Position numbers and translations under genes: made by a program
Shown here: piece after piece, positions 22,401-35,018 of the stretch
How positions within the stretch are numbered: position 1 is the first letter of the stretch
Layout of the letters: each line of letters begins with the position of its first letter
The notes under the pieces: model-generated
What the model was told of the DNA's origin: nothing
Seen by the model: the letters and a program-made list of their open reading frames with translations, nothing else
The model's database searches: none
Assembly (NCBI GenBank): GCA_032164245.1
Contig: JAVMKO010000001.1
Location: 292,255,041 to 292,319,040, forward strand
Direction: 5' to 3'
Length of the DNA: 64,000 bases
From: Sternotherus odoratus
Lineage: Eukaryota > Chordata > Testudines > Kinosternidae

Positions 22401-22615
22401 GGGGCCACAGACATACCCATGACAGGGATTGGGAAACATGCGGTGACATATTTTGTGAAGTAATGGGAGAGTTTACTACAGCCTCTGTACTATTTGCTGA
22501 AAAACATGAAGACAGCAGGGTTCCATGTGCCAGTTCACAAAGGGCAAATGAGTGAGACTCTCCTGTATCCTTAAGCATGTCATGAACTGTTTCCAGAATG
22601 AAAAGTTGTTTTTAC

Positions 22616-22696
22616 CTGGGGCATAGCCAGGGCTGCTGGTTGGATACATATTCGGATTGTAGGCAGGGGCAGCTGTGGTATACCCAGTTGGATAAC
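22616..22696 (-). CDS. FAM168A: FAM168A coding exon ([20 protein letters not shown]..), 81 bp
   Basis: On the minus strand the exon is preceded by CTTCTCATTGCAG and followed by GTAAAAAC. It begins with two bases that complete a Gly codon, reads 26 codons ([19 protein letters not shown], then SSPGYAP) and ends with one G. The human protein reads [20 protein letters not shown] here, as I recall it. The paralogue FAM168B is more different (GFPMGYAAAAPAYSP), so the A paralogue is preferred. The phase joins correctly to the microexon (G|AG, Glu). The region is low-complexity, rich in Tyr and Pro. The preceding exon, with the start codon, is not in the window. Confidence 0.93.
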
Positions 22697-24981
22697 CTGC
22701 AATGAGAAGGACAGAGAAAATACACTTCTGTCAATAAGAGTAAGAAAAAAAGAGCACCTTACGAGAAAAAAAATATCTGTCTGAACAAAAGAATGATTGG
22801 CATAGTGGAGATAGAAAGCTGAACATATATTATCAGACGGGCAGGAAATGTAGCGAGCAGTATAAGTTTTCCCTTGTCCTCTGCAATACTGAAATACTAT
22901 TCCCCTGGAAACTGAAGGCAAATAACTAACATGTTGAAGAACAGAGGAATATTCAGTGTGTTCTGTAGAAACCTACCAGTTCTGTAGAACACTACTACTC
23001 AACTGCTTGCAGTGCCATATGAACGCGATGTATTAGTCTTTCAAGATTGGAGTACACACATTTTATTAAGTCTTCATTTTGCTAAATAGATATTCACTGA
23101 ATTTAAAAACAAATCTTAAATTAGAAATTTATGCTACTGCTTCTTTAGGATCCAATCCCATTTAGTCCTTCTCCCACTGGGAACTGAGAGAGCTGTACAT
23201 CTCGCAGCAAAGGCTCAGCACTTCATTCAGTTGGGCCCAGCCTCATCATCAGCAGAGTGTCTATAAGCCAGATTCCCTTGTTATGGAAAAGCTAGAGACG
23301 TTGCATGATAGCACTACAGCTCTTGGGGCCACTCATCACTTGCACAATTATCGTTAGTAGGAGGTACCCATTATCTGCCAGCCCACCTAGAAAATGACAA
23401 GCAAGACAATTTGTACTGTTTGGAACTAACAGGTAAGGCAAAGGGTTTTAACAGGCATTTTAACAAAGGCTACAAATGATCCTTCTTCAATCAGCTAGCG
23501 ACATGTAGGTCCCAGTGAATTCAGAGGAAAATCGTTTTTAAAACTAAAAGCCCCATTTTTCAACCCTTGCTCACATAAGCAATGCAATTGAAGTCAACAG
23601 GACCCTAAACCCTCCTGAAAAGCATTATTTACTATACACCTGAAATTCATGCTGTCATGTGCTTTCATAAACATATGCATACATACACAAAGCATGCTTT
23701 TCTCAGTACACTACCATGTTATTGTATGTGCTCCTCTTCTAGCTGGAGTTCAGACTGTGGGGGATTGCTTGGTTTGTTTGGCTTTTTTTAAACCACCACA
23801 ATTTTTGGCCCATTTCACAGACTGAGCACTTAATTCCAACTCAGTTACGTTCTTTCTAGCTAACCCCCTCAGGCAGGTTCAACAGCCCTACAGGTTCATT
23901 TCCTGCTGTACAGTGGTGGTGTGCGCTGTTGAAGAGCTGCTGCCCATTATCTATCTAGGTACTTATTATAATGGGTCGATCCAAGAGGTAGGTACTGTTC
24001 TGGGAAGGACAAAGTGAATCCTAGGCAGTTTCTGATGTTGAACTGACAAGGACCATCTGCATATAACCAGCAAGTCCCAGACAGGGGCAGTTAATAAAAG
24101 TCCACAAACTGATTATTTTTTTCTCTTTTAAACAAGACCAAGATTGGTCTTTACTCCCCCTGATCTGCCCTTGCTGTTAAAGAATCACTTTGCCCCAAAC
24201 CGCTTGCACTGCCATGCTTTCACACACACACTGTCCACACCTGTACTCTAACTCCATTTCCAAACCTGGCATCCAGCACTAAGCCTGGTGCTACAAAGAT
24301 TTTTTTTTTAAAGTTAATTTGAATAAATTTAATTCAACAGTCATGACCACTGTGCTGGAATAAATTACTGTATGTTCTACCCTTTCATTTTCATCAGTAC
24401 AGTATTACATTTGGCTTCTAAATCAGGTTAATTAAAATTGCTATCATTAATGCTGGATATGCTCATTATAACAGATTCCCCCTCCCCCTTCTACAAAGCC
24501 ATGTTGTTGATGTGTTTGGGAATACACAGGATTCTAGCAATCAAGCAGCTCTTAGGAAGGTTATTTATAGATTTAGTGATTACACACAGAAGCCTAATGA
24601 GGAAGAAGTCGTCAGAAATATCCACACTTAGTTTCACATTCATTAGAAGACTCATTTTCTTTTTTTGAAGTATTGTTCCCCCACCCCAAATGATGTCCAT
24701 ATTGCCACAGCCTGTTGGTAGCTATTTTTCAGGATATAATACGCACCCATTGCACAAGTATTTACAGACTGGGCCCCTGGAACCATGTGCAGGGAGCCCA
24801 GGGTGAACAGAAGGGAGAGTGCCACCTCTGATACACTGAGCCCTTTTCCCCCTGTGACCAAGTGGGAATGTTCTTAATGTTTTCTGTGAACACTGTGTGC
24901 GCACCTCAGGTTCCCCTATATATTGATTAAGTATCTGGCTGGTGGATTAAGAGTGTGTGATCACTGTGGAGAGCCCTAGAG

Positions 24982-25214
24982 CAGTGGTCTTCAAAGTGGG
25001 GTGCGCGAGACCACCCCCAGAGGTGTGCGAGACCCCGGCACCGCCACTGATCCCACCGAACTCGGCAGCGGTCTATTTTTGAACTGCCGAAATGCTGCTG
25101 CAAAAAATGGAAGCTTTTGTTCGGCTGCATTTCGGCAGACATACCCCGGGGGGGCCACGAGTGGACGCCGCACCATGGAAAGGGGCCATGGCTAAAAACC
25201 TTTGGGGACCGCTG
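24982..25214. mobile_element. hAT MITE, 233 bp
   Basis: Begins CAGTGGTCTTCAAAG and ends TTGGGGACCGCTG. CCCTAGAG (24974-24981) and CCATAGAG (25215-25222) match at 7 of 8. The interior has GCTGCATTTCGGCAGACAT and its partial complement. Related to the copy at 39931. Confidence 0.85.
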
Positions 25215-25263
25215 CCATAGAGGGCAGGTGTGAGTACTGTCGGACAGAGAATGGCCAACACCC

Positions 25264-25841
25264 TGTAACATAGCAACTAATATTCCTCCTCCCCCCCCCA
25301 AGGTGTTGGGAACAAAGAGATCAGGTGACCTTTTGCCTGGGGAAAGGGACAAAGGACAGAGTAGGGGCTATGGGGGTCGGAGGCTGGGCAGGTGGAAACT
25401 GGTTAGTCTCCTGTTTTGGGACTCGGAGGGGGGAATCCAGGGCACCAGGCCCTGGAGCCTCCCAAGACGGACTTTGCTGAAAGTTCCTGATTTCTGTCCT
25501 AACAGGATCTGTTCTAGGCAGTGTTTCTGTCGACTAATAAACCCTTCTGTTTTTCAACGCTGGCTGAGAGTCACTGCTGACTGAAGTCTGGGTACATTGG
25601 GGGGGGGGGGGAGGAGGGGAGGCTTCCCCAGGTGTCCCATCCAGGTGGACTCACTACAAAGAGCTCATGGGGTGAACAGGGGTGCTGCATGCTCCATGGT
25701 CAGACCCAGGAAGCGCCAAAGCCAAAGAAGCTTCCTGCCATGGTGCAAGAGTGACCAGAGAGGGGAGTCCCGCTGCACCACAGTCCGGACTGGCTTCACT
25801 CAGAGCAGTTCCAGAACACCCAGACTGTGATTCCTGTGACA
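25264..25841 (+). mobile_element. Solo LTR of an LTR retroelement
   Basis: Starts TGTAACATAGC and ends TTCCTGTGACA, the TG..CA form. An AATAAA polyadenylation signal lies near 25535 (CTAATAAACCCTTCTG), followed by GGCTGAGAGTCACTG as in turtle copies I recall. A G-run of about 12 is at 25600. No internal region follows. Target duplication is ambiguous because the flanks share ACACCC in offset positions. Confidence 0.6.
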
Positions 25842-26454
25842 CCCTCCCAACGGATGGGCAAAGTGCCAAGCCAGAGAACACGTGCCATCATCCGTACCAG
25901 CCCTACAGCCAGGCAAACCACCAGAACACTTGCTTGAAGTGTTAGTAACTTTTTTGTGATCCCCCAAAGGCAGCTGGCGTGGAGACAGGGAGGAGCTGGA
26001 GCTGAATTGGAGAAAACCCCCAGCACAAAATGAAGGAGAAACCCCCCAGCACAAACTTTTCATGTCAGAAACCTTTTCAGTATGTTCACCTACGCTGGGA
26101 ACCCTGCAAGATCCATGAAGACTGCTCCTGTGCCACTTGAAGTCTTTTGAACTCTGTTCTTATCCATGGGCACTAGGCGTGAGGTTCATATTTAAGATCT
26201 CTGCCCTGAGAGCAGCATGGCTTGCAGGAAACGACCCCCCTTTTTTGCTCAAGCAGGATAGGCTGGGTATAGCCTTCCTTCGTTCCCTCTGCTTAGGCTT
26301 TGCCTAGACCAGGGTGAAGAGTGAGCTGTAAGAACATGTTAGCTAGGACTGGCTGGGAGGAAAAATGGATGTTCTGGGATTTGTTTTCAATACAACGCAG
26401 AACAAAACTGAGACCTTTCAACATTTTTTGCACAGAAAGACCCCAGCCCAAAAT

Positions 26455-26825
26455 ATCCACTAGCCCAATGACTAAGGCACTCACCTAGGAAACCCAGACT
26501 CAAGTGAGTGTTCTTCCTGAACCTCTTACGGCAGTGCCATGACCACTGGGCTACAGAATCGGTGTCTCTGGCCCAAGGAATGTTTATGCAACATCAATCT
26601 TTACTTCTATCCTCCATGTGCAACATTAGTAGCAACAGGAACACCTTGTGTCCTTGTCTTCCTCTCTGGTACATTCTGTACTCAGCTGGTGACATTTTGC
26701 TCATGCTTAGACTATAAGCTCTTTAGGGTGGAGATTGCTTTGTTTCCTGATTGTACAGCACCCAGCACAACAGGGCCCCAATCCTGACTGACAAATCTAC
26801 AAACTACTGCAATGCAATTAATAAA
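26455..26825 (+). mobile_element. MIR/L2-type SINE, head and tail both visible
   Basis: The tRNA-like head (CTAGCCCAATGACTAAGGCACTCACCTAGG) is followed by a tail reading CTATAAGCTCTTTAGGGTGGAGATTG, TTGTACAGCACCCAGCACAACAGGG and AATTAATAAATAACG. The middle is diverged. It is an ancient SINE with an L2-like 3' end. Confidence 0.6.
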
Positions 26826-27639
26826 TAACGGTACATGAACAGTTCAACAAACGTTAAGTGCAAGTAGACTCTTAAGTGGCTACATTTTGAAAAGGTCCCA
26901 TCTACTCTTTTTGGTACATTTTCAGCAATGAAATATTCTATACTACCCATCCACCGGGGCTTGTGGGGGCAGGGCGAGGAAAGCCCTCTCTCTTCACAAG
27001 GCTTTTAAAAACAAATCTTGGACCAAAATTTTCAAGATTAGGCACTTAAATAGAGGCCTAAAATAAATCAGACCTCTTTTACTTTGATGCTTACATGGAT
27101 GCAGGTGCTTAACATTAGGTGCCTATATTTGAAAATTTTGGGCTGGTTTTTTATTGCACGTCTCTAAATTGATTGCTTTAATTATTCAAATAATTGAATG
27201 CTATTTAAAACATACAGAGACAACAGTGTGTTATAGAATATTCTTATTTGTGTTGAATTGCTCAGGTTTGAGTCTTTTTTAGCTTACGCACAAGTCTGAG
27301 TTTTTCATTTTTAGTTTTTACTTTGAAATGCAATAAAGCTATGGCCATTTAAAAAATTATTTCATTTCAAATAAATCTTAATTCCATTAAAGAAATTCTA
27401 ATAATCTCACCCACAGGAGTACATATTTGACCTTTGCTCTAATCCCTCTTCCACCCTAAAGAAATCATATCACCACACGCCTCAATAACTTTATAAGTTT
27501 TGACCTTCAGAAATAAATAACCGTCTTTTGTTTATTAAGGAAAAGTGGGAGAAATGGTTGCTGCTTTGTTCCTACTGCTAATACTGAAAGATGAGAAGGT
27601 GTCAGAATCCAAGGCAGTATGGTCTGGACAGTCAGGCAG

Positions 27640-27790
27640 TTTTGCCAATCCTGTTCAAAATATAATAAATTAGAACCCCCTCCCTAATTATGAGATTGGC
27701 TTAAAAACTGTGAGATTTTAAAAAATAATACATTTGAGTCTTTGAATTTGCCTTTTGGTTTTTGAGACTTTGTATAGTTTATGTTTTCCA
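27640..27790. repeat. Dispersed reptile repeat fragment
   Basis: The phrase TTATGAGATTGGCTTAAAAACTGTGAGATTTTAAAAAATAA is one I recall from turtle and crocodilian sequences. No ends are visible and the class is unknown. Confidence 0.3.
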
Positions 27791-27904
27791 GCTTTTCTCT
27801 GCAACCATGATGACTACAAACTTACTTCTTTACAAAAAGAGAATGCTGAGATTCTTATAACTACAGGTGCTGGTGTTTTAAGAAAAAAACAAAATATCGC
27901 ACGA

Positions 27905-28570
27905 CTTGCAATGAAATCATGAGAGCTGGTAACACTGTGGTGACCTGGGTTCTATTCCTGGCTCTCCCTCTCTTCCTCTCTGACTGTGGGTCACTTTCTC
28001 TCTCTAGAGGTACGTCTTCACTATGGCGGGTAGCCATTGCTCTTTTAACGATCGATTTTCGTGTCTGGCTAAGATGCAAGAAATCGATCGGCCGCGGCCC
28101 CCCATCGACTCCAGTAACTCCAGCTTGACGCAAGGCGCAAGCTGGAGTCGACGGGGGAGCACGCAGCCGACTGCCACTGCCATGAGGACGGCAGGTATGT
28201 TGACTGTACATACGCCGACTTCAGCTAGTTATTAACGTAGCTGAAGTTGCGTATCTTCAGCCGATCCCCACCCCCTAGTGAAGACCAGTCCTATGACCCT
28301 GTTTCCTCTCACACTCTGTCTTGTCTATATAGGCTCCAATCCTGCAGAGACAACTCTGTGTGCCGACGAACCGCTGCCCCTGTGGGGAGGCCCCAATGAC
28401 TTTGACGAGACTCTGTGCGGGATTGGGGACCTACAGTTTTAAATTCTTTGGGGCATGGACTATCTTTTAGTATGTCTCTGTACAACACCGGTCCTAGAAC
28501 AATGGGGCCCTGACACTGGCTGAGCCATCTAGGTGCTGGGGCTGTAACAACAACAACAATGTGAGTCCTG
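27905..28570 (+). mobile_element. MIR/L2 SINE split by two later insertions
   Basis: The head (GGTGACCTGGGTTCTATTCCTGGCTCTCCC) runs to 28006. After the Harbinger-type MITE at 28007-28290 it resumes (CTATGACCCTGTTTCC). A short palindromic insert (CTCCAATCCTGC at 28333, GCGGGATTGGGGACC at 28417) precedes the tail TTCTTTGGGGCATGGACTATC and CTAGAACAATGGGGCCCTGAC, which ends in (CAA)n. Confidence 0.6.
28007..28290. mobile_element. Harbinger-type MITE (copy 1), 3-bp CTA duplication
   Basis: Ends GAGGTACGTCTTCACTA and TAGTGAAGACCAGTC are inverted and flanked by CTA on both sides. The interior has GGAGTCGACGGGGGAG, ATCGATCG and TTCAGC..GCTGAAG pairs shared with 44246, 55737 and 56969. A 3-bp duplication of this kind points to PIF/Harbinger rather than hAT. 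Confidence 0.75.
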
Positions 28571-29196
28571 AGAGAATTTGACGGGGATATGTCCAGCAAA
28601 AATTTATTCCAGTCCTTAGAGAAGAAAAAAGATTTTTTGCTAAATTTTAATTTCCAATCATTCTGACAATTAGTCCACAATCAATAGTAGCAGAAAACTC
28701 AATGCTCATTTAATATTCTCTCTGCAGAAGACTTATGGCACTATAGATCTGAGAAATACTAACTGAACCAGTTTTAAAATTATGATGTAATAACTGGCTG
28801 AGTAAAATGAAAAGCACTCAGGTCTGTAGTACTTATTTAAGTAGATATTTTAAAGCTGCCTTTTATTTTTCATGTATTTCTAAATGTTTCTAGAAAATTA
28901 TTACCATCTCTGCTCTTCATTATGTTCTCCTATGCAGTGCTGCCTTTGATTAATGGCTCTCAGGCCTTGGTTCCTAACCACCCCAATCCCTCCATTTTGC
29001 ATACATTTTAATATGCACACCTTGTGGAAACACAAAAGAAAAGGAGTTCCGGCAATAAATTATAATAACGGAGAGATACAACCTTTTGACTGTTTTAAAG
29101 CAAAAGGAACAGCTTGGCTTAGTTCAGTCCCTGAAGATGATACAGATTGCTCATAATAAAGTAGTTTGCTTATATTTCCAGCCGCATAGTTTACAG

Positions 29197-29713
29197 CAGG
29201 GGTCTCAAACTCAAATGACCACGAGGGCCGCATGAGGACTAGTGCACTGGCTCGAGGGCCGCACCACTGACACACACACACACCCTCGCTGCCCCGGCTG
29301 TGCCCCCACTCCACCCCTTCCATGAGGACTAGTGCACTGGCCCGAGGGCCGCACCACTGACACACACCCGCCCTTGCTGCCCCGGCTCCGCCCCCCACTC
29401 CACCCCTTCCAAGAGGTCCCACCCCTGCCCCACCTCCTCCTCTGAGCACGCAGCTCCCCATTCCCTCCTGGAAAGCACCAGGCACCACCAACAGCTGTTT
29501 GGCAAACAAAGCAAGAGCAATCTAGGAAGTCCAGAGCTAGAAACACACGCGGCCCAGCCAGGCAGCAGAGAAGCCTCCACTTCTGGCCCCTCCGTCCTGC
29601 AAACTGCTATGGGGGGACCGGGGGCGGGGAGGGGCGCCAGGAAGCTTGGCGGGCCGCAGAGAAGGGCTTTGCGGGCCGCATATGGCCCCCGGGCCGCATG
29701 TTTGAGACCCCTG
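29197..29713. mobile_element. hAT element, 517 bp, exact 8-bp target duplication
   Basis: Ends CAGGGGTCTCAAACTC and TGTTTGAGACCCCTG are inverted. GTTTACAG lies at 29189-29196 and 29714-29721. A duplicated block CATGAGGACTAGTGCACTGG occurs at 29231 and 29321, each followed by a CA-repeat and Pro-codon-like C-rich text. GGGCCGCA strings mark the same family as 35774, 38039 and 42430. Confidence 0.95.
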
Positions 29714-29984
29714 GTTTACAGCCTACATGCAAACAGATGTGCTTAAGTTTATCCATGTGAAGACCAGCACAATACCCTACTCCCTTCTGATACTCTGAGA
29801 TTTTGAGGTGTAGTGAACAGCATATCCTGATGGTGCATCAAAGACATGTCTTGTTCCATTTTGCTGACCTCTAACACTGCTCCCTAGTATTTCTGTGATG
29901 GCTTATTCCTACCCAAAAACTGCCAGCAGTCCCACTAGTGGCATTTCCTCAGGGGCCACTGAAGTAAGACTGTACTTCAACACC

Positions 29985-30085
29985 AGAAAAAGGCTGACAA
30001 ACTGATGGGAATGCAGAGGAGAGCAACTAAAATGATTAAGTGGGTAAAGGACTGAAGTCTGAGTGAACTTGAAAGGGTTAGTTTT
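29985..30085 (+). mobile_element. CR1 remnant
   Basis: The string GGAGAGCAACTAAAATGATTAAG matches the CR1 phrase GGGCAACTAAAATGATTAGG at 52588. Surroundings are decayed and little else can be aligned. Confidence 0.45.
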
Positions 30086-33000
30086 TTTACTGGAAAATGT
30101 TGATAAACGTCGATTTCATCGTACACACATATATTTCCACTGATAATCAAAATGTACAGATAGTCAAAGTAAGAAAAATGCTGATTGAGAACTTATTAGA
30201 GTTTGATTTAATACTATTTACTTTGTATATTTTGACATGATGTTGACAATTTGTGTTTTATTTTTAATGGTTTAATTTTTTGAATCTCAACTATCATTAA
30301 ATAGTTATTGTCGATCTGCCACCATTGTCTGATCACCCCCATAATTTCCCACAACTGTGAAAATCTAATTGATAAAAATAATTTAAAAATGCTTAAACCC
30401 CATAATTTTGCATGGCTGTGAAAATTTAAATATATAGAAAATGTTAAAAAATAAGCATTGATATTATCCATTAAAATTATTTTAAAAAATCTAGTTCTGC
30501 AAAGTCTACCCATGAGGGAAGGCTAAACATGTGTAGCCTGGGTATGTGGCTACTCATAGGGTGGAGTGATTACAGAACTTGAGAAAGCAAACAGTGATAG
30601 ATTTGGGGGGGGGGGGTGGACCAAAGGTTAGCATTTCCTTCATTTATTTAAACATTTGAAATGTGCATACTCATAGTTCTGGGTGCTGCACATAATTTGA
30701 TAACATAGTTAAGTTCCTCCAAATCACCTAAAATAAAACTCTCCCTTCAACTCACCAAAAAAGCTTGGGACATGGGCCTTCTAACTTGCCCTGAAGATCA
30801 ACATACACAGGTTCTAACGGACCAGGCATGGAACAAAAACTTGAGTGGACAAGACACATGCAAATATTCTATAGGAAATGATCCTGCATTAATGAGGGTC
30901 TCAGTAAGATAACCTAATCTTTACAGTTCATGATTCTCACCCATTGTAAGAATGAAATTTTAGCTTTAGATGAAGGGTAAAAGTTTCAAGAGCATCTAAG
31001 TGGCTTAGGTCTCTATATAACATTACAATCAATTGGATTTAGATGCTTTTGAAAATTTTACCCTAAATCGCAATGTACAACGGAAATTGAAAATGAGATT
31101 GCAGTGCTATGCAGAAGTGACCAGTTGGTTACCCCCATTTTCAGTTTCCCATAGTTGTGTACAATAATTGTGATTTATAAAACTGATTTCCAAAATGTAT
31201 CATTTATTTTTCAACAATAGGTTTAGCCTCTCTCTCGGTTATTATCTGATTACTGCTTAAATTGCTACAAGCAGACTACATTAATTTATAAGACAATATG
31301 TTCTACTTCATTCTTTCCCCATATAATTCTAGAACAGTGATACATTCCTAACAGCAGTTATATCTCAAGTATTTTCAAATGACAGATAATAAAGTCCCTT
31401 CTCTAAGCACTGGACAAGGCACTGTGTAAAATGATGCTTCGATCCATTCACCTTCCATCACTGAGGGCTGAAGCTAGCTATTGTTCAGACACCTCCTGCA
31501 TTATCTCAAAAACCAATTAACTACTAAAATTCAATACAATAAAAACCGAGGCAGTCAAGCGAAACTGTCTGTATTATGTAATTCACTGTTACAAATCGAG
31601 TAATTCAATGGACCATTTTACTAATTCTCCTTTTAAAATCCAAAACATATTTACGCCAATTTGTTTCCATCTTTAAATTTCAGCGCAACTAGAAATATTT
31701 TGTCTTTACTGTGACACATTCAGTTCAGACACATTAAGCCAATGCCTTTTACCTGCAAGTTATCTGTATATTACATGGGATAATACATATTTACTGCATT
31801 CTTCATGTTCTCAGGTGCTTCCAGCTGCTGTAGTTTATTTCCCGTCAGACTGACTGGGGACTTATGCCAGCAAAGGCCTCACATTTTTCAAAGTGTGTAC
31901 GGGAATTTGGTAGTTGAGAAATTACCATAGTGAGGCACCAGGAAGGTTCCCTCACACAGCTCTGCCAAATGCTTCATAATCTAGACTTGCAACAATGCTC
32001 TCCTTGAGCAGTGATTGCCAGTAGCATTGAAAGCACAAATAATGCACCTAATAATGTGATGATTTAGGGATATGGAGAAAACATACGATAAGGACACCTG
32101 TGAACTAATTCGGTATTTGAAACCAAGTCTCCAGAGATGAATGGCCGTTACATTAAGGAAATAACTAACATTGGAGATTTTGTGCAGGTGCTCTGCATCT
32201 ATTATACTAGGATCCTCCAGTCTGGGCTAACAAGGCTCTTTGCACTTTCATGGCTCCGTTCCATGATAGAGCTGCGGACTTGGCTCACAGGTCTCCTGCT
32301 CCTCATTGAGAGCTGTCCCAGAGATGCAGAGTTAACAGCCCTGCTCTACACTGGAAAGCTGAAGTAGGAGTCCAGGGGGAAGTGGGGAATTAAAGCCTTA
32401 ACAATACATAGTTCTTATGTGATTCCTTTCACAGACGTTTGATTTTACAAGAGAATTTGCTTAGTTTAAGATGTAAAGCCCCCACCATACTATAGTATAA
32501 TACTGTCAGAGTATTGTCTCCCTCATCCACCACTGTTTGGCTCTCCCCAGAACCAGCTGCTCACCAGCTCATCCATTCCCCTGCCCCTCCTAATGCCTGG
32601 CTCTCATGAGGTTCTGTTGCTGGCCTTCGGTATCAGGCTGCTAGTATAACAGTGCTCCTGCTGCATCTGCATTGGGAGTACAGCTATATTAGCCCCAAGA
32701 AACGGGAAAGCAGGGTAAATTTTTCAAAAGCACCTAAATGATTTAGGAGTAGAAGTCCCTTTGTCACCAGTGATTTATCCACTCAGGATCTTCAATAAAT
32801 CCAACTGACAGAAGATGTTAAGAATACATTTATTGCTATGTATTTGTGATGAGGAAGGGACTCTGCAGAATGGGTTAGAAGATACTGCAAATTTACCATT
32901 GTTCATAGTCAAACAGCAGGATACAATTAAAACACTTGGTCAAACTCGGCAGTGGGATATTCAGTTTAATTTGGCCTTTTATGTTTAAAAGGAAAGTTTG

Positions 33001-35015
33001 ATGTGTTTCTTTTTGTGGTACAAAATATCCTGTCCATAATTCAGGGAACTTCCCAAATAAAACATGTTTAGAAGCAAAATCTCCATCGTGAGATGACATA
33101 GTGAGTTCTATTAGACAGCTTTGATTGACTTTTGAGTGCAGTATAACTTCCTAAAACACGCGACTGAATTCATAAAGCCAAGGTGGTTGAGGTGATATCT
33201 TTTATTGGACCAACTTCTAAAAGGTACATGCTTTTGAGCTTCATAAAGTCCGGCATGGTAGCCCAGTTACAAATACCATTAAAACAGTACATAACCAAAA
33301 TATTTTTTAAAATATAGAAAGAATTCACCAAAACAGTTTAATAATGAAAGGAGGGCTCTGTGGTCATACATATTTGCATGGTAATCTTTGGCAAACACAC
33401 ACACAAGCTCTGTTTTTCAGAAATTAGGCTTCAAATGCATAAGGCAAGGGTCTAGTCTTACAAGCAGTTTAGTGCTTTCGGGGAGGTCAGAGGTTTAGTT
33501 GATTCTTGTTATTTTATGCAGGTCCTCATTTATTGCCAGATCCTAGCCATCCATTTACCACAAACCTATTCCAACCTATGTGCACTAAATGTATAAATAG
33601 AAGGGAAGTGCAAAGCAAGGGTGGTATCATTTGGAAGAGTGAGCTAATGTATGGCGAAGAATGTAGCGTTTCTAAAGTCACTGAGGATAATGAAAACATT
33701 CATTCTTATGAAGAAATGCCACCCTCTTATTACTGTTTCAAGCTTCATCAGCCCAAGGGCTAAAGTAAAAAACTGACCAAATGAAAATATATGCAGTCAG
33801 GCTCAGCAATTATTTGAAAAGATTAGTCCTAGCCCTTGATGAACTACACAGCTCTCTTGTATACCTTCTAAAGATTTGTTCTTTTTCCATTCCATCCACT
33901 CTTTTTTCCTTGTCAGCAGCAATAAGTCACTTCTTGCCCACAGGCTATGATTGTACAAAGCGGAGGTTCATATTTACTGACAGCAGACCGACAATGTTTG
34001 TCGTACTGTTGTTTTTCCCATTTTTAAACTTCGACTTCACTCTGGAACAGTACAGTTTGATTTAAATTTGATGTAGTATACATTATTCCTGTGCCATAAA
34101 ACGTACTCTACGTTTGTTGCTACCAACACTATGTTAAGGATAGTCTGTCTGGTTTTGTGGAAATCACAGGGATTTTATTAAAATATTTTTATAAAGGGCT
34201 TATTTATTAATAACTACAGTTATCTGAGAGATGCCTCCATGCACTCACTTTGGAAATGGATTAAGCTAAAGTGCACAAAGGTGCTCTTAGTGTGGAACAA
34301 GACTGTCCATACAGGGAGCTAGTGCATAAGAGCTATTGTGCTTTAAATACACTCCATAGCTATTTCGTATTAAATTCCCCAGGTAGACAAGCCATTAGTC
34401 AATCCTTTAAGGAAACATGAAACTGTGATGTAAGCAGGGTCTGAATGAATGCTTCTCTGGCAGCAAGTTGGGAGGGGGAGAGACTTGGGTGTGTTTATGT
34501 AAATACAGTTGCTCCTGCTCTGCTTACATGTTCAGTGAATAAAGCAGTATCAAAATGATCAACTTTGACTGGTGTTGTGTACAAATCACCTTAGTACTGA
34601 ACGCAGGGGTAGTGAAATATGGTTACTACGGGTGTCATTATTGTAGGAATACAGGGAAGCAGGACTGTGCTTAACCTGTCCCAAATGAGGGGGCCACTCT
34701 AAGTTGAAAGAACCACATTAACCCAAGGGCTTGAATGTCAGAATCATGTGAAAGTAAGAGAGGTGGGGACAGGTATCCTCAGCCATGAGGCTACACACCC
34801 TCAAATGTCCTCCCTAGACTGGTTTAACCTTTTCCTCCCCACTGTTCAAAGAATAGGCTAAACAGGCTTCATTAGGAGTTGCTTTGTTATGTTAAATGCC
34901 CAATCAGAACTGAAATCAGTTGTGGTAGAACTTTGTTTGTGTCCTGCCTGCTGAAAGAGGAAATCACTTGAGATGGGGCAGTTTTCTGCTCAGCCTGCAA
35001 AGAGCTGAAAATTAC
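30086..35015. other. AT-rich intron, mostly unrecognised
   Basis: A G-run lies at 30606. Old palindromic repeats (GCATCTAAGTGGCTTAGGT at 30992; GCACCTAAATGATTTAGG at 32730) and an inverted Penelope-like remnant at 33185-33240 (GATATCTTTTATTGGACCAAC) are visible. Near 34650-34960 is a phrase recalled from turtle repeats (CCAAATGAGGGGGCCAC). No exon is seen. Confidence 0.45.
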
Positions 35016-35018
35016 TAA

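Larger units (their letters stand above)
16823..22615 (-). other. FAM168A: FAM168A intron upstream of the microexon (5793 bp)
   Basis: Lies between the donor GTAAAAAC after the 81-bp exon and the acceptor ATTCAACAG. It holds CR1, Tigger-type, L2, hAT and MIR insertions (listed). An old palindromic repeat at 18712-18845 (AAAAGCACCTGAGTCCCATTTTC) and a dispersed phrase at 21775-21870 (AGCATATGCTTAACTTTAAG) are also visible. Nothing else is recognised. Confidence 0.85.

Noticed and set aside
33506..34065. Two short plus frames in AT-rich intron
   Set aside because: No similarity, no splice sites and ordinary length for chance.
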